Below, one piece after another: positions 33,592-42,616 of a stretch of 64,000 nucleotides of DNA (position 1 is its first letter; every line of letters begins with the position of its first letter). The position numbers were made by a program, and so were the translations under genes. Source of the stretch: UMGS363 sp051881775 (lineage in GTDB: Bacteria; Bacillota; Clostridia; Oscillospirales; Ruminococcaceae); assembly GCA_051881775.1 (NCBI GenBank), contig JBJEQN010000011.1:12372-76371 (forward strand), read 5' to 3'. The notes under the pieces were generated by a model. The model was not told the origin of the DNA, ran no database searches, and was given only the letters and a program-made list of their open reading frames with translations.

Positions 33592-34821
33592 TCAGTTTAC
33601 ATCTATTCCAAGACCCTTAAAATACTTAAGCGTGTCCTTGTCCAGAAGCTCGGGGACTTTGAAATAGTCCGAGATGTCCGTATCTTCGTAGAAAATGCAT
33701 ATGGTGTATGTATAGCAGCCTTCATTTTTAAAGCTCTGCATACCCTTGGTTATTATGTCTGCGCCGCTTTTCTTCTTTGCGGCTGCAAGCATCGAAAGTG
33801 CCGACTTTGAGTTGTTCTTCTCAAAATAGGAAACAACGGCATTGTAGGTCTTTTCGTCCGACATTCTGACGGAAGCGGTGAGCTTTCCTTTCTTTGCTGC
33901 GGAAGCTATCTGCTCCGTGAGAATGCTCTTAGCCTCGGTAACGCTTGAAGCCACCAGCTTGTTCCTTGCAAAATAGCTGTTTCCGCTGTCCTTTGCCGCA
34001 GGAGAAGAGAAGCCGAAGGTCTGTTCGATATGGGTAAGCCCCATCAAAGCGTCGTCCACCATAAAGTAATTGTATGTGGCATTTTCACGGAAGTTCGTAA
34101 CGGGGTCGTCCCATGTAACGTCCACGTTGTACCATTTTCCGTCACAAAGCACCTTGTTCCAGGTGTGATGCTCCCCCGAAGCATCTCCCATAACGCTGAC
34201 GGTCTGAATGCCTGCTTTTCCGCAAAGGTAAGCAAAGGCACCTGCGTAACCGTCACAGACCGCATACCCCTCGCACAAAGCGCCGTAAGCGTAATGGCTG
34301 AACGGTTCGCCGTCCTTGTATTCGGTATGTTCCGTAAGATAATCGTGGATATACTTTATTTTGGCGTAATCGGAGGTGTTCTTCTTGAATTTGGCAGTTA
34401 CCTTTTCGGCAGCGTCTTCCATGCCTCCGAGCATATCCTCGTAATACTCGTTGTCAATGGCGTATTCAAACTTCACCTCAGTCCTGCTGGGATAGATCAT
34501 TCCGTCCACAGCGGAAAGGTTGAAGGTAAGAGGGTCGCTGTAAAACAGGGTGCCGATAAGTCTTCCGTAGCTTTCCTCCGACAGAGTACCCATAAGCTTT
34601 GCGGCGGGCTGCCCCGACATGACCGCCTTTCTCAGCTGAAGATAGAGCCGCTGCTCATCCTTGGTCATAAGGCTGTAATAATAGGGCAGGACTTCCGTTT
34701 CTGCGGATACGGAAGCCGCTTCCGCCGTAATTGCGGTGCCAAAGCCGCCTTCCGCAGGGATGACCGCCGCAGAGCAGAACGCCAGCGCCGCACAGAGCGC
34801 AAAAGAAACAATTTTTTTCAA
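33592..34821 (-). CDS. Secreted transglutaminase-like protein B
   Basis: A 409-residue paralogue of protein A with the same layout: signal peptide (about 1-36), LPYYYSLMTKDEQRLYLQLR, and a catalytic core with C189 (YAVCDGYA), H219 (EHHTWNKV) and D234 (YNVDVTWDDP). A TTG start at 34821 is proposed because AAAGGA lies eight bases before it and the resulting signal peptide begins with KK, matching paralogue A. An in-frame ATG at 34860 would add 13 residues. It is the first gene of a two-gene operon. Confidence 0.85.
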   Translation of the reverse strand: MKKIVSFALCAALAFCSAAVIPAEGGFGTAITAEAASVSAETEVLPYYYSLMTKDEQRLYLQLRKAVMSGQPAAKLMGTLSEESYGRLIGTLFYSDPLTFNLSAVDGMIYPSRTEVKFEYAIDNEYYEDMLGGMEDAAEKVTAKFKKNTSDYAKIKYIHDYLTEHTEYKDGEPFSHYAYGALCEGYAVCDGYAGAFAYLCGKAGIQTVSVMGDASGEHHTWNKVLCDGKWYNVDVTWDDPVTNFRENATYNYFMVDDALMGLTHIEQTFGFSSPAAKDSGNSYFARNKLVASSVTEAKSILTEQIASAAKKGKLTASVRMSDEKTYNAVVSYFEKNNSKSALSMLAAAKKKSGADIITKGMQSFKNEGCYTYTICIFYEDTDISDYFKVPELLDKDTLKYFKGLGIDVN

Positions 34822-34864
34822 TTTAAATATCCTTTCAATAAAAAGCGAGTGTATAGTCATTAAT

Positions 34865-34893
34865 ATTTTAACATATCAAATCAAAAATAGCAA
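34865..34893 (-). promoter_or_regulatory. Promoter of transglutaminase genes B and A
   Basis: Minus strand: TTGCTA, 17 bases, TAAAAT, about 40 bases before the TTG start of gene B. The 387-base spacer to the CNNM gene holds this promoter and the opposite one at 35096. Confidence 0.6.
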
Positions 34894-35095
34894 TATATTT
34901 TTTGTATTTTATGCAATTTTTACATTTGTCAAAAATAAGCGGAAGCGGCAGCCGTAAAAAAGGTTACAATACATTTACAATTTGCCGCCTTTAAGGTTAC
35001 AGCCCTCCTGCCGCAAGCCCTCAAACCTCGGTGTTATGGGAAAAATCAACATATAAACACGCAAATTGTTCCTTTAAATAAGTAATATATGTTTA

Positions 35096-35124
35096 TTGAC
35101 TTTTTTTTAATTATATTGTATAAT
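35096..35124 (+). promoter_or_regulatory. Promoter of the CNNM-transglutaminase lipoprotein operon
   Basis: TTGACT, 17 bases, TATAAT. The leader of about 80 bases contains CTCTGC and GCAGAG, which can pair as a hairpin. No known riboswitch was recognised. Confidence 0.8.
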
Positions 35125-35208
35125 TTTAAAGCGGCACTCTGCACGGCTTTTTACTGCGGCGCAGAGGGCAAAAATGTTGATAACACTTGTGACGAAAGGA
35201 AGTCGGTT

Positions 35209-36615
35209 ATGGATTCAGACGGGTTTGCGGGGAGTTTAATTATTCTTGCGCTTATTCTTGTTAAGGCGTTTACTACGGTGTGCGAATACGCTGTCACCGA
35301 AGTCAGCGACTCAAAGGTCAAAAATTTTGAAAACGGAAGCAAGGCGGAAAAACGGCTCTTCCGGCTGCTGGAGCATCCTTCAAGGGTAGTTACGGCATTT
35401 TCCGTCAACAGGATATTCTCCGCCGTACTCATAGCTTATGCGGCTGTCATTGTTTACAGCAAACCTCTTGCAGGGTTTATAGGCTCGCATATCCCGGGCG
35501 GCTCCGGTGAGGACGGCATAGGTACGGCTGCGCTTATTGCAGCGTACATAATCATTCTTACAGCCACAGTTTTTGTTCTGACGGTATTCTGCGAGGGACT
35601 GCCCAAAAAGCTGGCTGCGTCGGCAAATGCGGAGAAGCTGGCGGTAAAGTGCGGACTTGCAGTTAAGATAATTCTTGTTCTGTTCACCCCTCTGACGGCT
35701 CTCTCGGGCGCTGCGGTAAAGCTACTTGCAGGTCTTTTCGGCTCAAAGGTATCCGAAGCTGCGGACAGCGTTACCGAAGAAGAGATACTTATGATGGTTG
35801 ACGCAGGAAACGAAACAGGCGTTATCGAGGAATCCCAGAAGGAAATGATAAACAACGTTTTCGAGTTCAGCGACCTTACCGTATCCGATGTTATGACCCA
35901 CAGAACAGATATTGTGGGCGTTGAGACGGAAGCCTCCGTTTCAGACGTTGTAAATGCAGCTATAAGCAGCGGCTTTTCAAGAATACCCGTTTATGAGGGC
36001 AGTATGGACCGCATAACCGGCATAATATGCGTTAAGGACCTGCTCTGTATGGTAGGCTCCGACGCAGCCTCCGGCGCAAAGGCAAAGGATTTTCTCAGGG
36101 AAATAATCTATGTGCCGGAATCCATGAACTGCGGCGAGCTTTTCAAGCAGTTTTCCGCAAAGAAAATGCAGATGGCGGTGGTCGCCGACGAATACGGCGG
36201 TACCGCAGGCATAGTTACGATGGAAGACGTTGTGGAGACTATTGTGGGAAATATCCAGGACGAATTTGACGACGAGGAAGAGGAAATAAAGAAAATTTCC
36301 GACGATACATATACCGTCAGCGGAACCGCGTCTCCCGAAGCTGTGTTTGAACAGCTCGGTCTTACTCTTCCCGAAGACAGCGATTTCGATACAATGAGCG
36401 GATTTATCGTTGACCTGCTGGGACGTATACCCGAAGAGAACGAAAATCCTTCCGTGCGTTATGAAAACGTCCTGTTTACCGTGCTTATTACAGAAGATAT
36501 GTGCATATCAAAGCTGAAAGCGGAAATATGCGGAGATGACACAAGTGATAAAAATGAAAATAATATAAACACAAAGGAGAAAAAAGAAGAGCATGAATAC
36601 GAAGAAAAAAATTAG
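35209..36615 (+). CDS. CNNM/CorC-type membrane protein with CBS domains
   Basis: A 468-residue protein with an N-terminal CNNM/DUF21 membrane domain (about 1-200). Two CBS domains follow (about 225-350, EFSDLTVSDVMTHRTDIVGVE and MQMAVVADEYGGTAGIVTMEDVVE), then a C-terminal CorC/HlyC domain (about 365-450). Relatives move or sense magnesium or other ions. The ATG at 35209 has AAAGGAAG upstream; forty more in-frame codons lie before it and overlap the promoter. The 3' end overlaps the first lipoprotein gene by 23 bases, tying it to the transglutaminase cluster. Confidence 0.9.
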   Translation: MDSDGFAGSLIILALILVKAFTTVCEYAVTEVSDSKVKNFENGSKAEKRLFRLLEHPSRVVTAFSVNRIFSAVLIAYAAVIVYSKPLAGFIGSHIPGGSGEDGIGTAALIAAYIIILTATVFVLTVFCEGLPKKLAASANAEKLAVKCGLAVKIILVLFTPLTALSGAAVKLLAGLFGSKVSEAADSVTEEEILMMVDAGNETGVIEESQKEMINNVFEFSDLTVSDVMTHRTDIVGVETEASVSDVVNAAISSGFSRIPVYEGSMDRITGIICVKDLLCMVGSDAASGAKAKDFLREIIYVPESMNCGELFKQFSAKKMQMAVVADEYGGTAGIVTMEDVVETIVGNIQDEFDDEEEEIKKISDDTYTVSGTASPEAVFEQLGLTLPEDSDFDTMSGFIVDLLGRIPEENENPSVRYENVLFTVLITEDMCISKLKAEICGDDTSDKNENNINTKEKKEEHEYEEKN

Positions 36616-38266
36616 CCTTGTCCTTGCGGTGCTGATGTGCGCCTCTGTTCTCGCCACCGGCTGTAAGAAGACAGACGAGGAGGGTCCGAGCCTTACCGAA
36701 GCCTCACAGGCGCAGGTCTCCGAGCTTACCCAGATGACTACAACGGAAGAAACCACGACAACCACCGCCGAAACATCGGTCACCACCGAGGAAACGACTG
36801 AAGATACAACCGAAGAAACAACAGAGGAGACCACCGAAGAGACCTCCGAAACCACTGCCGAGGAAACAACTCTTGCTTCTTCCGAAAGCTCAGCCACTAC
36901 AGCAGCGGAAACTACAGCTTCCACTACCGCTAAAAAAGAGTGGAACGAGACAGAAATAAGCGAAACGATGTACACCACTCAGGCCTGCTACTCCAGAAAG
37001 AAGCCTATCGTAGGCGCAGACCCCGTTTCCCAGTATAAAAAGGGTACAAAGGTAAAGGTAGTTGCAGCTACAGATACAGGCTACTATAAGATCGAAGACG
37101 GCTCCTTCATCCACGCCGATTACCTTACCGATGAAAAGCCTGCTTCCACCACAAAGGCTACGACCAAGGAAACCACAAAGAAAACCACATCCGAGACCAC
37201 CGGCGGCGGAAGCTCATCCGTTTCCACCAAATACAGCGTTGACTATACAACAAGATACGGCTATAAGACCCTTACAAAGGATCAGCAGCAGCTCTACGGC
37301 GATATTGTAAAGGCTGCCGAAAACTTTGAAACAAAGGTATCCGTTCCCTCGGGACTTCTTTCCGAAGATATTATGAAGGTATACCTTATGGTATACAATC
37401 AGGAGCCTCAGCTCTTCTGGCTCTCAAGAGAGATACCCTCGGGCTACGGTTCCATTACTCTTAAATATTTCATCGGCAAGGACGATGTTGCAGCTATCCA
37501 GAAGAAAATCGACGCCACCGCAAAGTCGCTTCTTTCCACCGCAAGCCAGTACACAAGCCCCTTCGGCAAGCTCAAGGTGTTCTACGACTGGATAGTTAAG
37601 AACAACGAATTCAGCACCTCCGCAGACAACGACACCTGCTCCGTTATCAACGGTCTTACTCCCGGCGGATACCTCCAGTGCATCGGCTATGCAAAGGCTA
37701 TGCAGTACCTCTGCGACCTTGCAGGCATCGAAAGCATGGTTATTGTCGGCACAAACCCCGACCTTGAATCCCACGCATGGAACGTTGTTTACTGCGACAA
37801 CGGCTACTACAACCTTGACCCTACATGGGGCGACCCCATAAACGAGCATGATTCCAACTATGTAAGATACAACTGGTTCCTCGTTCCCGACGCATGGATA
37901 AAGGAAGACCACATCAACGTTAACCTGTTCTTCAGAAGCAACGGAACGACCATCAAGCTCTTCGACCCTCCTGCCTGCACAAAGACATCCTGCAACTACT
38001 TCAAGTCCTACAACAAGGAATTCGACAACCTTGACGACGCCGTTCAGGCTATGTATGACGAGATCGCCGCTGCTATAAAGGCAGGCAAAAACGTTGCCGA
38101 GATAAGAGTTACCTCCAGGGAGATCTGGGATACACTCCATTCCGACAAGTATGCGATCGCATTCCAGAACTTCGCAAAGGAAAAGGGCGACGTAAAGAAG
38201 CTTGCAAGACAGAAGAAGAGAAGCGAAGGCGTTCTTGTAGTACAGTACGATATTTTCTACAATTAA
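36593..38266 (+). CDS. Transglutaminase-like lipoprotein 1, with SH3-like domain
   Basis: A 557-residue protein. The lipobox LATGC has its cysteine at residue 24. Residues about 45-115 and 182-208 are Thr/Glu and Thr/Lys-rich spacers, typical of surface lipoproteins. Between them is a small SH3-like segment (about 125-180, CYSRKKPIVGADPVSQYKKG). The transglutaminase core has C363 (LQCIGYA), H394 (ESHAWNVV) and D409 (YNLDPTWGDP). It is probably anchored outside the membrane and acts in the wall. It is the first of five tandem paralogues and overlaps the CNNM gene. Confidence 0.88.
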   Translation: MNTKKKISLVLAVLMCASVLATGCKKTDEEGPSLTEASQAQVSELTQMTTTEETTTTTAETSVTTEETTEDTTEETTEETTEETSETTAEETTLASSESSATTAAETTASTTAKKEWNETEISETMYTTQACYSRKKPIVGADPVSQYKKGTKVKVVAATDTGYYKIEDGSFIHADYLTDEKPASTTKATTKETTKKTTSETTGGGSSSVSTKYSVDYTTRYGYKTLTKDQQQLYGDIVKAAENFETKVSVPSGLLSEDIMKVYLMVYNQEPQLFWLSREIPSGYGSITLKYFIGKDDVAAIQKKIDATAKSLLSTASQYTSPFGKLKVFYDWIVKNNEFSTSADNDTCSVINGLTPGGYLQCIGYAKAMQYLCDLAGIESMVIVGTNPDLESHAWNVVYCDNGYYNLDPTWGDPINEHDSNYVRYNWFLVPDAWIKEDHINVNLFFRSNGTTIKLFDPPACTKTSCNYFKSYNKEFDNLDDAVQAMYDEIAAAIKAGKNVAEIRVTSREIWDTLHSDKYAIAFQNFAKEKGDVKKLARQKKRSEGVLVVQYDIFYN

Positions 38267-38308
38267 ATCAATTACGGGGTAATGTTCTGAGGACGTTTTC
38301 CGTATCCT

Positions 38309-38347
38309 TACGGGCGGAATAAATTTCTGCCCGTATCAATTTTATCA
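38309..38347 (+). terminator. Hairpin between lipoproteins 1 and 2
   Basis: An 11-base stem (38309-38319 with 38325-38335, one G-U pair) is followed by TCAATTTTATC. The T-tract is weak, so it is either a leaky terminator or an RNA-stabilising stem. It sits in a 121-base spacer. Confidence 0.5.
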
Positions 38348-38387
38348 AAGGTAAAAATTTTGGCAAAAAAAGAAAGGATCCTTAAAA

Positions 38388-39815
38388 ATGTTTAATCTTA
38401 AGAAAATCAGTGCAGCGCTTGCCTGCTGCCTTTCCATTGCGATACTCGCTTCCGGCTGCGGAAACAGCTCTGACGGCGAAGACGAGATAGTCGCTAACGT
38501 TATAACCTCCGCAGATAACGCCGACGGCTCGGGCGACGCTTCCGCTTCTGATAACGGCGACACCGGAGCTGCAGAAGGCTCCGAAGGCACTCAGACCACT
38601 CCCATTGAAACGGAGATAGTCACCGATGACAGCGGAAATGCAGTAACAGGCGTAGGCGGCAACGTTATCACCGAGCCTGCAAACACCCAGCCCCCCGTAA
38701 CAGGCACCCTTTCCGATGAAGAAATACAGGCTGCAATGACCGCCACCGTTACACAGGCAACAACTATTGTAAACGCAGCGGTAGACAATAGCACAAGATA
38801 CGCATACAACACCCTTGACGATGACGAAAAGGCTCTTTACGACGCTATCCTCGGCGCCGCTTCTACAATGAACTTCAGGATCAGAGGCACAGATAACGTA
38901 AGCATGGAAAAGTGGGCAAAGGTATTCGGTATGGTCTACAATCAGGAACCCCAGCTTTTCTGGCTCAACAGCAAAATAAAGATCGGCAGGATCTACTTCA
39001 ACGAAACAGATACCGAAAAGATCGCTGCAATGCAGAAGGAAATAGATACTACCGTAAACCAGATACTCAAGGAAGCTAACAGCAAGTCCACTACATACGA
39101 AAAGCTCAAGGTATTCCACGATCATCTCGTACTCAACTCCACCTTTGAACAAAGCGAAGAGGTAGGAAGCTACAACCAGTCCATTTACAACGCTTTTGCA
39201 GGCGGAACAAGCTCTCAGGGCAATATCCAGTGCAACGGCTATGCTAAAGCAATGCAGTACCTCTGCGATCAGGCAGGCATCGACTGCATGGTCATCACAG
39301 GAACCAACAAGAAAGGCACCACCCACGCATGGAACAAGGTAAAGGTAGACGGCGAATGGTACAACCTTGACTGCACATGGGACGACCCCATCCTCTCCAC
39401 ACCCGATTACAAATATATAAGATACAACAACTTCCTCGTTCCCGATGAATGGATAAACGAAAAATCCCACTTCACCATAAACCAGGTAACTCTCAGCTCC
39501 GGCAAGAGCTTCTCTTACTTCACTCCCCCCAAGGCGACCGCTACCGCACAGAACTACTTTATCAAGAACAACCTTGTTTATTCCGATTTTGATTCCGCAG
39601 ACAAGGCTCTGAAAAAGGCTCTCGAGGATACAGCTTCCTCCGGCGGCACAGTAGCCGAGATAATGGTATCCTCAAAGGATATTTACAACAAGATCACCTC
39701 CGACCTTAAGGGTTATCAGGACTATATCAAGGGCAAAAACTCCAAGGTAAAGGGCGTTGCCGACAACTGCAACGAATATATGCTCATAGTTCAGCTTGAC
39801 GTTAAGTACAACTGA
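38388..39815 (+). CDS. Transglutaminase-like lipoprotein 2
   Basis: A 475-residue protein with lipobox LASGC (Cys24) and an acidic Gly/Ser/Asp/Thr spacer (about 25-130). A domain containing FGMVYNQEPQLFWLNSKIK is shared with lipoprotein 1. The catalytic core has C282 (IQCNGYA), H313 (TTHAWNKV) and D328 (YNLDCTWDDP). AAAGGATCC lies upstream of the ATG. The stop overlaps the ATG of lipoprotein 3 by one base. Confidence 0.9.
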   Translation: MFNLKKISAALACCLSIAILASGCGNSSDGEDEIVANVITSADNADGSGDASASDNGDTGAAEGSEGTQTTPIETEIVTDDSGNAVTGVGGNVITEPANTQPPVTGTLSDEEIQAAMTATVTQATTIVNAAVDNSTRYAYNTLDDDEKALYDAILGAASTMNFRIRGTDNVSMEKWAKVFGMVYNQEPQLFWLNSKIKIGRIYFNETDTEKIAAMQKEIDTTVNQILKEANSKSTTYEKLKVFHDHLVLNSTFEQSEEVGSYNQSIYNAFAGGTSSQGNIQCNGYAKAMQYLCDQAGIDCMVITGTNKKGTTHAWNKVKVDGEWYNLDCTWDDPILSTPDYKYIRYNNFLVPDEWINEKSHFTINQVTLSSGKSFSYFTPPKATATAQNYFIKNNLVYSDFDSADKALKKALEDTASSGGTVAEIMVSSKDIYNKITSDLKGYQDYIKGKNSKVKGVADNCNEYMLIVQLDVKYN

Positions 39816-40960
39816 TGAAAAAACGCTTTATCTCTGCCGCAGCGGCTCTGGCGCTCTGTCTGACCGCCTGCACACCCGTTAACGAGGACGTTGCGGCAGC
39901 CGAAAGCGGTGAATCCGCCGTTTATATCTCCCCGAAAGCGGAAAATACAGCTTCGGCAGGCAGCTATGTCCGTTCCTTCCTTACCGAAGAGGAAAAACAG
40001 GCATACGACAGCCTTGTTGAAGCGGTAAACGGCTACGAACCGCTGATAATTTTCCCCGAAGGCTTTGACGAAGCGGCAATGAAGAAGATATTTGCCCTTG
40101 TCTATACTCAGGAAAACAGGATATTCTGGCTTGACAGCAAGTTTTACTGCGATGAGGAAACAAGGACTATAAATCTTTTTTACCGCTACGGCAAGGAAGA
40201 AGCCGAAGAAATAAGAGCGGTGCTTGACCTTGCGGCAGGAAGGATACTGGGTTCTGTTCCCGAGGGCAGCTCCGATTATGAAAAAATACTGATATTCCAT
40301 GACGCAATAGTTTTAGGCTGCGATTTTTCCGCAGATGGCAAGTATTCCAACACAGCATACGGCGCTCTTGTGGACGGTTCGGCACAATGCGAGGGCTACG
40401 CTTTTGCACTGTCCTACCTGTGCAGCTCTGCAGGCATTGAAAACTATGTGGTACGGGGCAGCAGCAAGGAAGGTGCAAGCCACGCCTGGAACAAGGTGCT
40501 TGCAGACGGAAAATGGTACAACGCCGACTGCACCTGGGACGATCCCATACTTAAATACGAAAATCCCGACTATCTGCGCCACGATTACTTTTTCGTTTCT
40601 GACGCTGAAATAAACGGCAGGACACACTTCCCCGATGAAAGCCTTTTCCCTCCTGCGGAATGTACTGCGGAAGACGGGAACTATTTTATAAGGAACGGTC
40701 TTATGTTCAGCCTTCCCGAGGACGGCGAAAAAGCTCTCTCGGAAGCTGTGCGGCAGGCTGCCTCGGCAGGAAAGACCGAAGCGGAGATCCGTTTTGACAA
40801 CAAGGAAGCCTACGATGCGGCAAACGAACAGCTTTTTACCGAAGACGGCTTCAAGAAGATAATTGAGGATCTGAACGGAAATTACGGACTGAAAATAAAG
40901 TCCGCCCACAAAACCGTTAACGATAGTATGTATATAATACACATTTCTCTTGTTTTTTAA
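39815..40960 (+). CDS. Transglutaminase-like lipoprotein 3
   Basis: A 381-residue protein, the shortest of the five. Lipobox LTAC has its cysteine at 19. The spacer is only about 30 residues and lacks the Thr-rich repeats. The shared region FALVYTQENRIFWLDSKF is followed by the core with C192 (AQCEGYA), H223 (ASHAWNKV) and D238 (YNADCTWDDP). It starts in a TGATG overlap with the preceding gene, so translation is coupled. Confidence 0.9.
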   Translation: MKKRFISAAAALALCLTACTPVNEDVAAAESGESAVYISPKAENTASAGSYVRSFLTEEEKQAYDSLVEAVNGYEPLIIFPEGFDEAAMKKIFALVYTQENRIFWLDSKFYCDEETRTINLFYRYGKEEAEEIRAVLDLAAGRILGSVPEGSSDYEKILIFHDAIVLGCDFSADGKYSNTAYGALVDGSAQCEGYAFALSYLCSSAGIENYVVRGSSKEGASHAWNKVLADGKWYNADCTWDDPILKYENPDYLRHDYFFVSDAEINGRTHFPDESLFPPAECTAEDGNYFIRNGLMFSLPEDGEKALSEAVRQAASAGKTEAEIRFDNKEAYDAANEQLFTEDGFKKIIEDLNGNYGLKIKSAHKTVNDSMYIIHISLVF

Positions 40961-40997
40961 AGTAATGTCTGATTGATACCCAAAGGATCGTATTATT

Positions 40998-42575
40998 ATG
41001 ATGAAACACAACGGAAACGGAAAAAAAATAACTGCGCTTATCCTTGCGGCAGCTTCTGCGGCTGTGATCCTGTCTGCCTGCACAAACGACAGCGGTGCAG
41101 ACTGGGAGGATACTCTGCCCTCGGCGGTCACAACAACTTCCGAAAGCAGCGTTATTGTCATTGAGGAGGACACCAAGCCGCCCATTTCTCTCTCCATGCC
41201 GGAAACTACCACCACAACGGAGCGGAAAACCGAGCTTGCAACAACTGCTTCGGCTGTTACGGAAGAAACTGAGGAAACAACATCCCAAAGCACCGTTACG
41301 GGCATATCCACCGTTCCTGCTTCGGATCTTACTTCAACCGCCTCTGCAACTACAGTTCCTTCCCCTGCGTCTTCTTCGGCATCTTCCTCCTCGGAAAAGG
41401 CTTCGGACACCTCCGTAACATCCGAAAGCTCTTCGGGAACGGAAATTTTCTCCTCCGAAGTGTCTGTTTCCGATGAAACATCAACGGTCACCTCTTCGGA
41501 AGAACCCGAAAAGGAAAAAGCCTACGTTTTCAACGACCCTATAAGCAGACCCTACTGCTACTTCACTCTGGATGAAAGGCTGCGGCAGGCATATGACCTT
41601 ATCATCAACGCCATAACAAACCTTGAAGATGAAGTTGAACTGCCGGATGAGCTTGAACTGACATCGAAGGAATACTGCGACCTTTACCAGATGATATACG
41701 ACAGCGAACACTCCGTTTTTTACATCAGCACCCGTATGACCTATGCAACAAAAATATCCACGAAAACCATTGCGGGAGCAGAGTTTGTTTATATTTATAC
41801 GGAAGATGAAATAAAAGCAATGCAGAAGAAGATAGACGAAGCTGCAAACGCCATTATAAGTGAAATAACGGAGGATATGACGGAATACGATATTGTAAAG
41901 CTTTTTTATGATAAGCTGGCAGGAGAAGTCATTTACGACGAGACCGCCCCCAATCTGCGTGATATTTACGGCGCTCTTGTGGACAAAAAGGCGGTATGCG
42001 GCGGCTATGCAAAGGCGTTCAGCTATCTCTGCGACAAGGTGGGCATAGAAAGCCTTACCATAACGGGAGATTTTGACGAGATACCCCATATGTGGAATAT
42101 GGTAAAGCTGGACGGTGAATGGTATCATGTGGACGCTACCGCAGGATATGTGAAAAACCCTGTAGTGCCTTATGTAAGATATGATTACCTCTGCACCAGC
42201 GATGAGATAGTATTAAGATCACGCACCGTTTACGAGCAGAGCTATTCCTACCCCAAGGCCGAATCAATGAAGTACAACTACTATGTTTACAACGATCTTG
42301 TTGCAGACAGCGTGGAAAGCGCCGAAAAGCTGCTTATGGACGGTATCATTGCAGCGACCGAAAAGGGCGAAGGCGTTATCCAGATAGCCTGCTCGGATGA
42401 CAAGGTCTTTGAAGATGTTGTGTATTACCTTTTTGACAAGAGTCAGGCAAACGCACTTAACATTTACGACAAGGCCTACAGCCGTGCAGCAAAGAAATAT
42501 AACCGTGAATCTATAATTTACAATCAGGAAAAAAATACAAGAGTTATCAAGCTGTTCCTTGAATATCTTGATTAA
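40998..42575 (+). CDS. Transglutaminase-like lipoprotein 4
   Basis: A 525-residue protein with lipobox LSAC (Cys28) and a long Ser/Thr/Glu-rich spacer (about 30-172). The relaxed shared region is LYQMIYDSEHSVFYISTRMT. The core has C334 (KAVCGGYA), H364 (IPHMWNMV) and D379 (YHVDATAGY). The WDDP that follows the aspartate in the other copies is replaced here by TAGY. Two adjacent ATG codons are possible starts, with AAGGA upstream. Confidence 0.88.
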   Translation: MMKHNGNGKKITALILAAASAAVILSACTNDSGADWEDTLPSAVTTTSESSVIVIEEDTKPPISLSMPETTTTTERKTELATTASAVTEETEETTSQSTVTGISTVPASDLTSTASATTVPSPASSSASSSSEKASDTSVTSESSSGTEIFSSEVSVSDETSTVTSSEEPEKEKAYVFNDPISRPYCYFTLDERLRQAYDLIINAITNLEDEVELPDELELTSKEYCDLYQMIYDSEHSVFYISTRMTYATKISTKTIAGAEFVYIYTEDEIKAMQKKIDEAANAIISEITEDMTEYDIVKLFYDKLAGEVIYDETAPNLRDIYGALVDKKAVCGGYAKAFSYLCDKVGIESLTITGDFDEIPHMWNMVKLDGEWYHVDATAGYVKNPVVPYVRYDYLCTSDEIVLRSRTVYEQSYSYPKAESMKYNYYVYNDLVADSVESAEKLLMDGIIAATEKGEGVIQIACSDDKVFEDVVYYLFDKSQANALNIYDKAYSRAAKKYNRESIIYNQEKNTRVIKLFLEYLD

Positions 42576-42584
42576 GTCCGTATT

Positions 42585-42608
42585 AAAGTCCCGAAAGGAC
42601 TTTGGAGG
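42585..42608 (+). promoter_or_regulatory. Hairpin touching the lipoprotein 5 ribosome binding site
   Basis: AAAGTCC and GGACTTT pair with a 5-base loop, and GGAGG follows immediately. It lies 10 bases after the lipoprotein 4 stop and could influence translation of lipoprotein 5 or protect mRNA ends. Confidence 0.5.
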
Positions 42609-42616
42609 TATTGGAT

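Noticed and set aside
38382..39470. Long minus-strand frame opposite transglutaminase lipoprotein 2
   Set aside because: Shadow of a gene with a lipobox and intact catalytic triad; the product is of low complexity and has no family resemblance.
40998..42575. Lipoprotein 4 as a catalytically dead enzyme because WDDP is missing
   Set aside because: The Cys, His and Asp residues themselves are present (C334, H364, D379); only the following residues differ.
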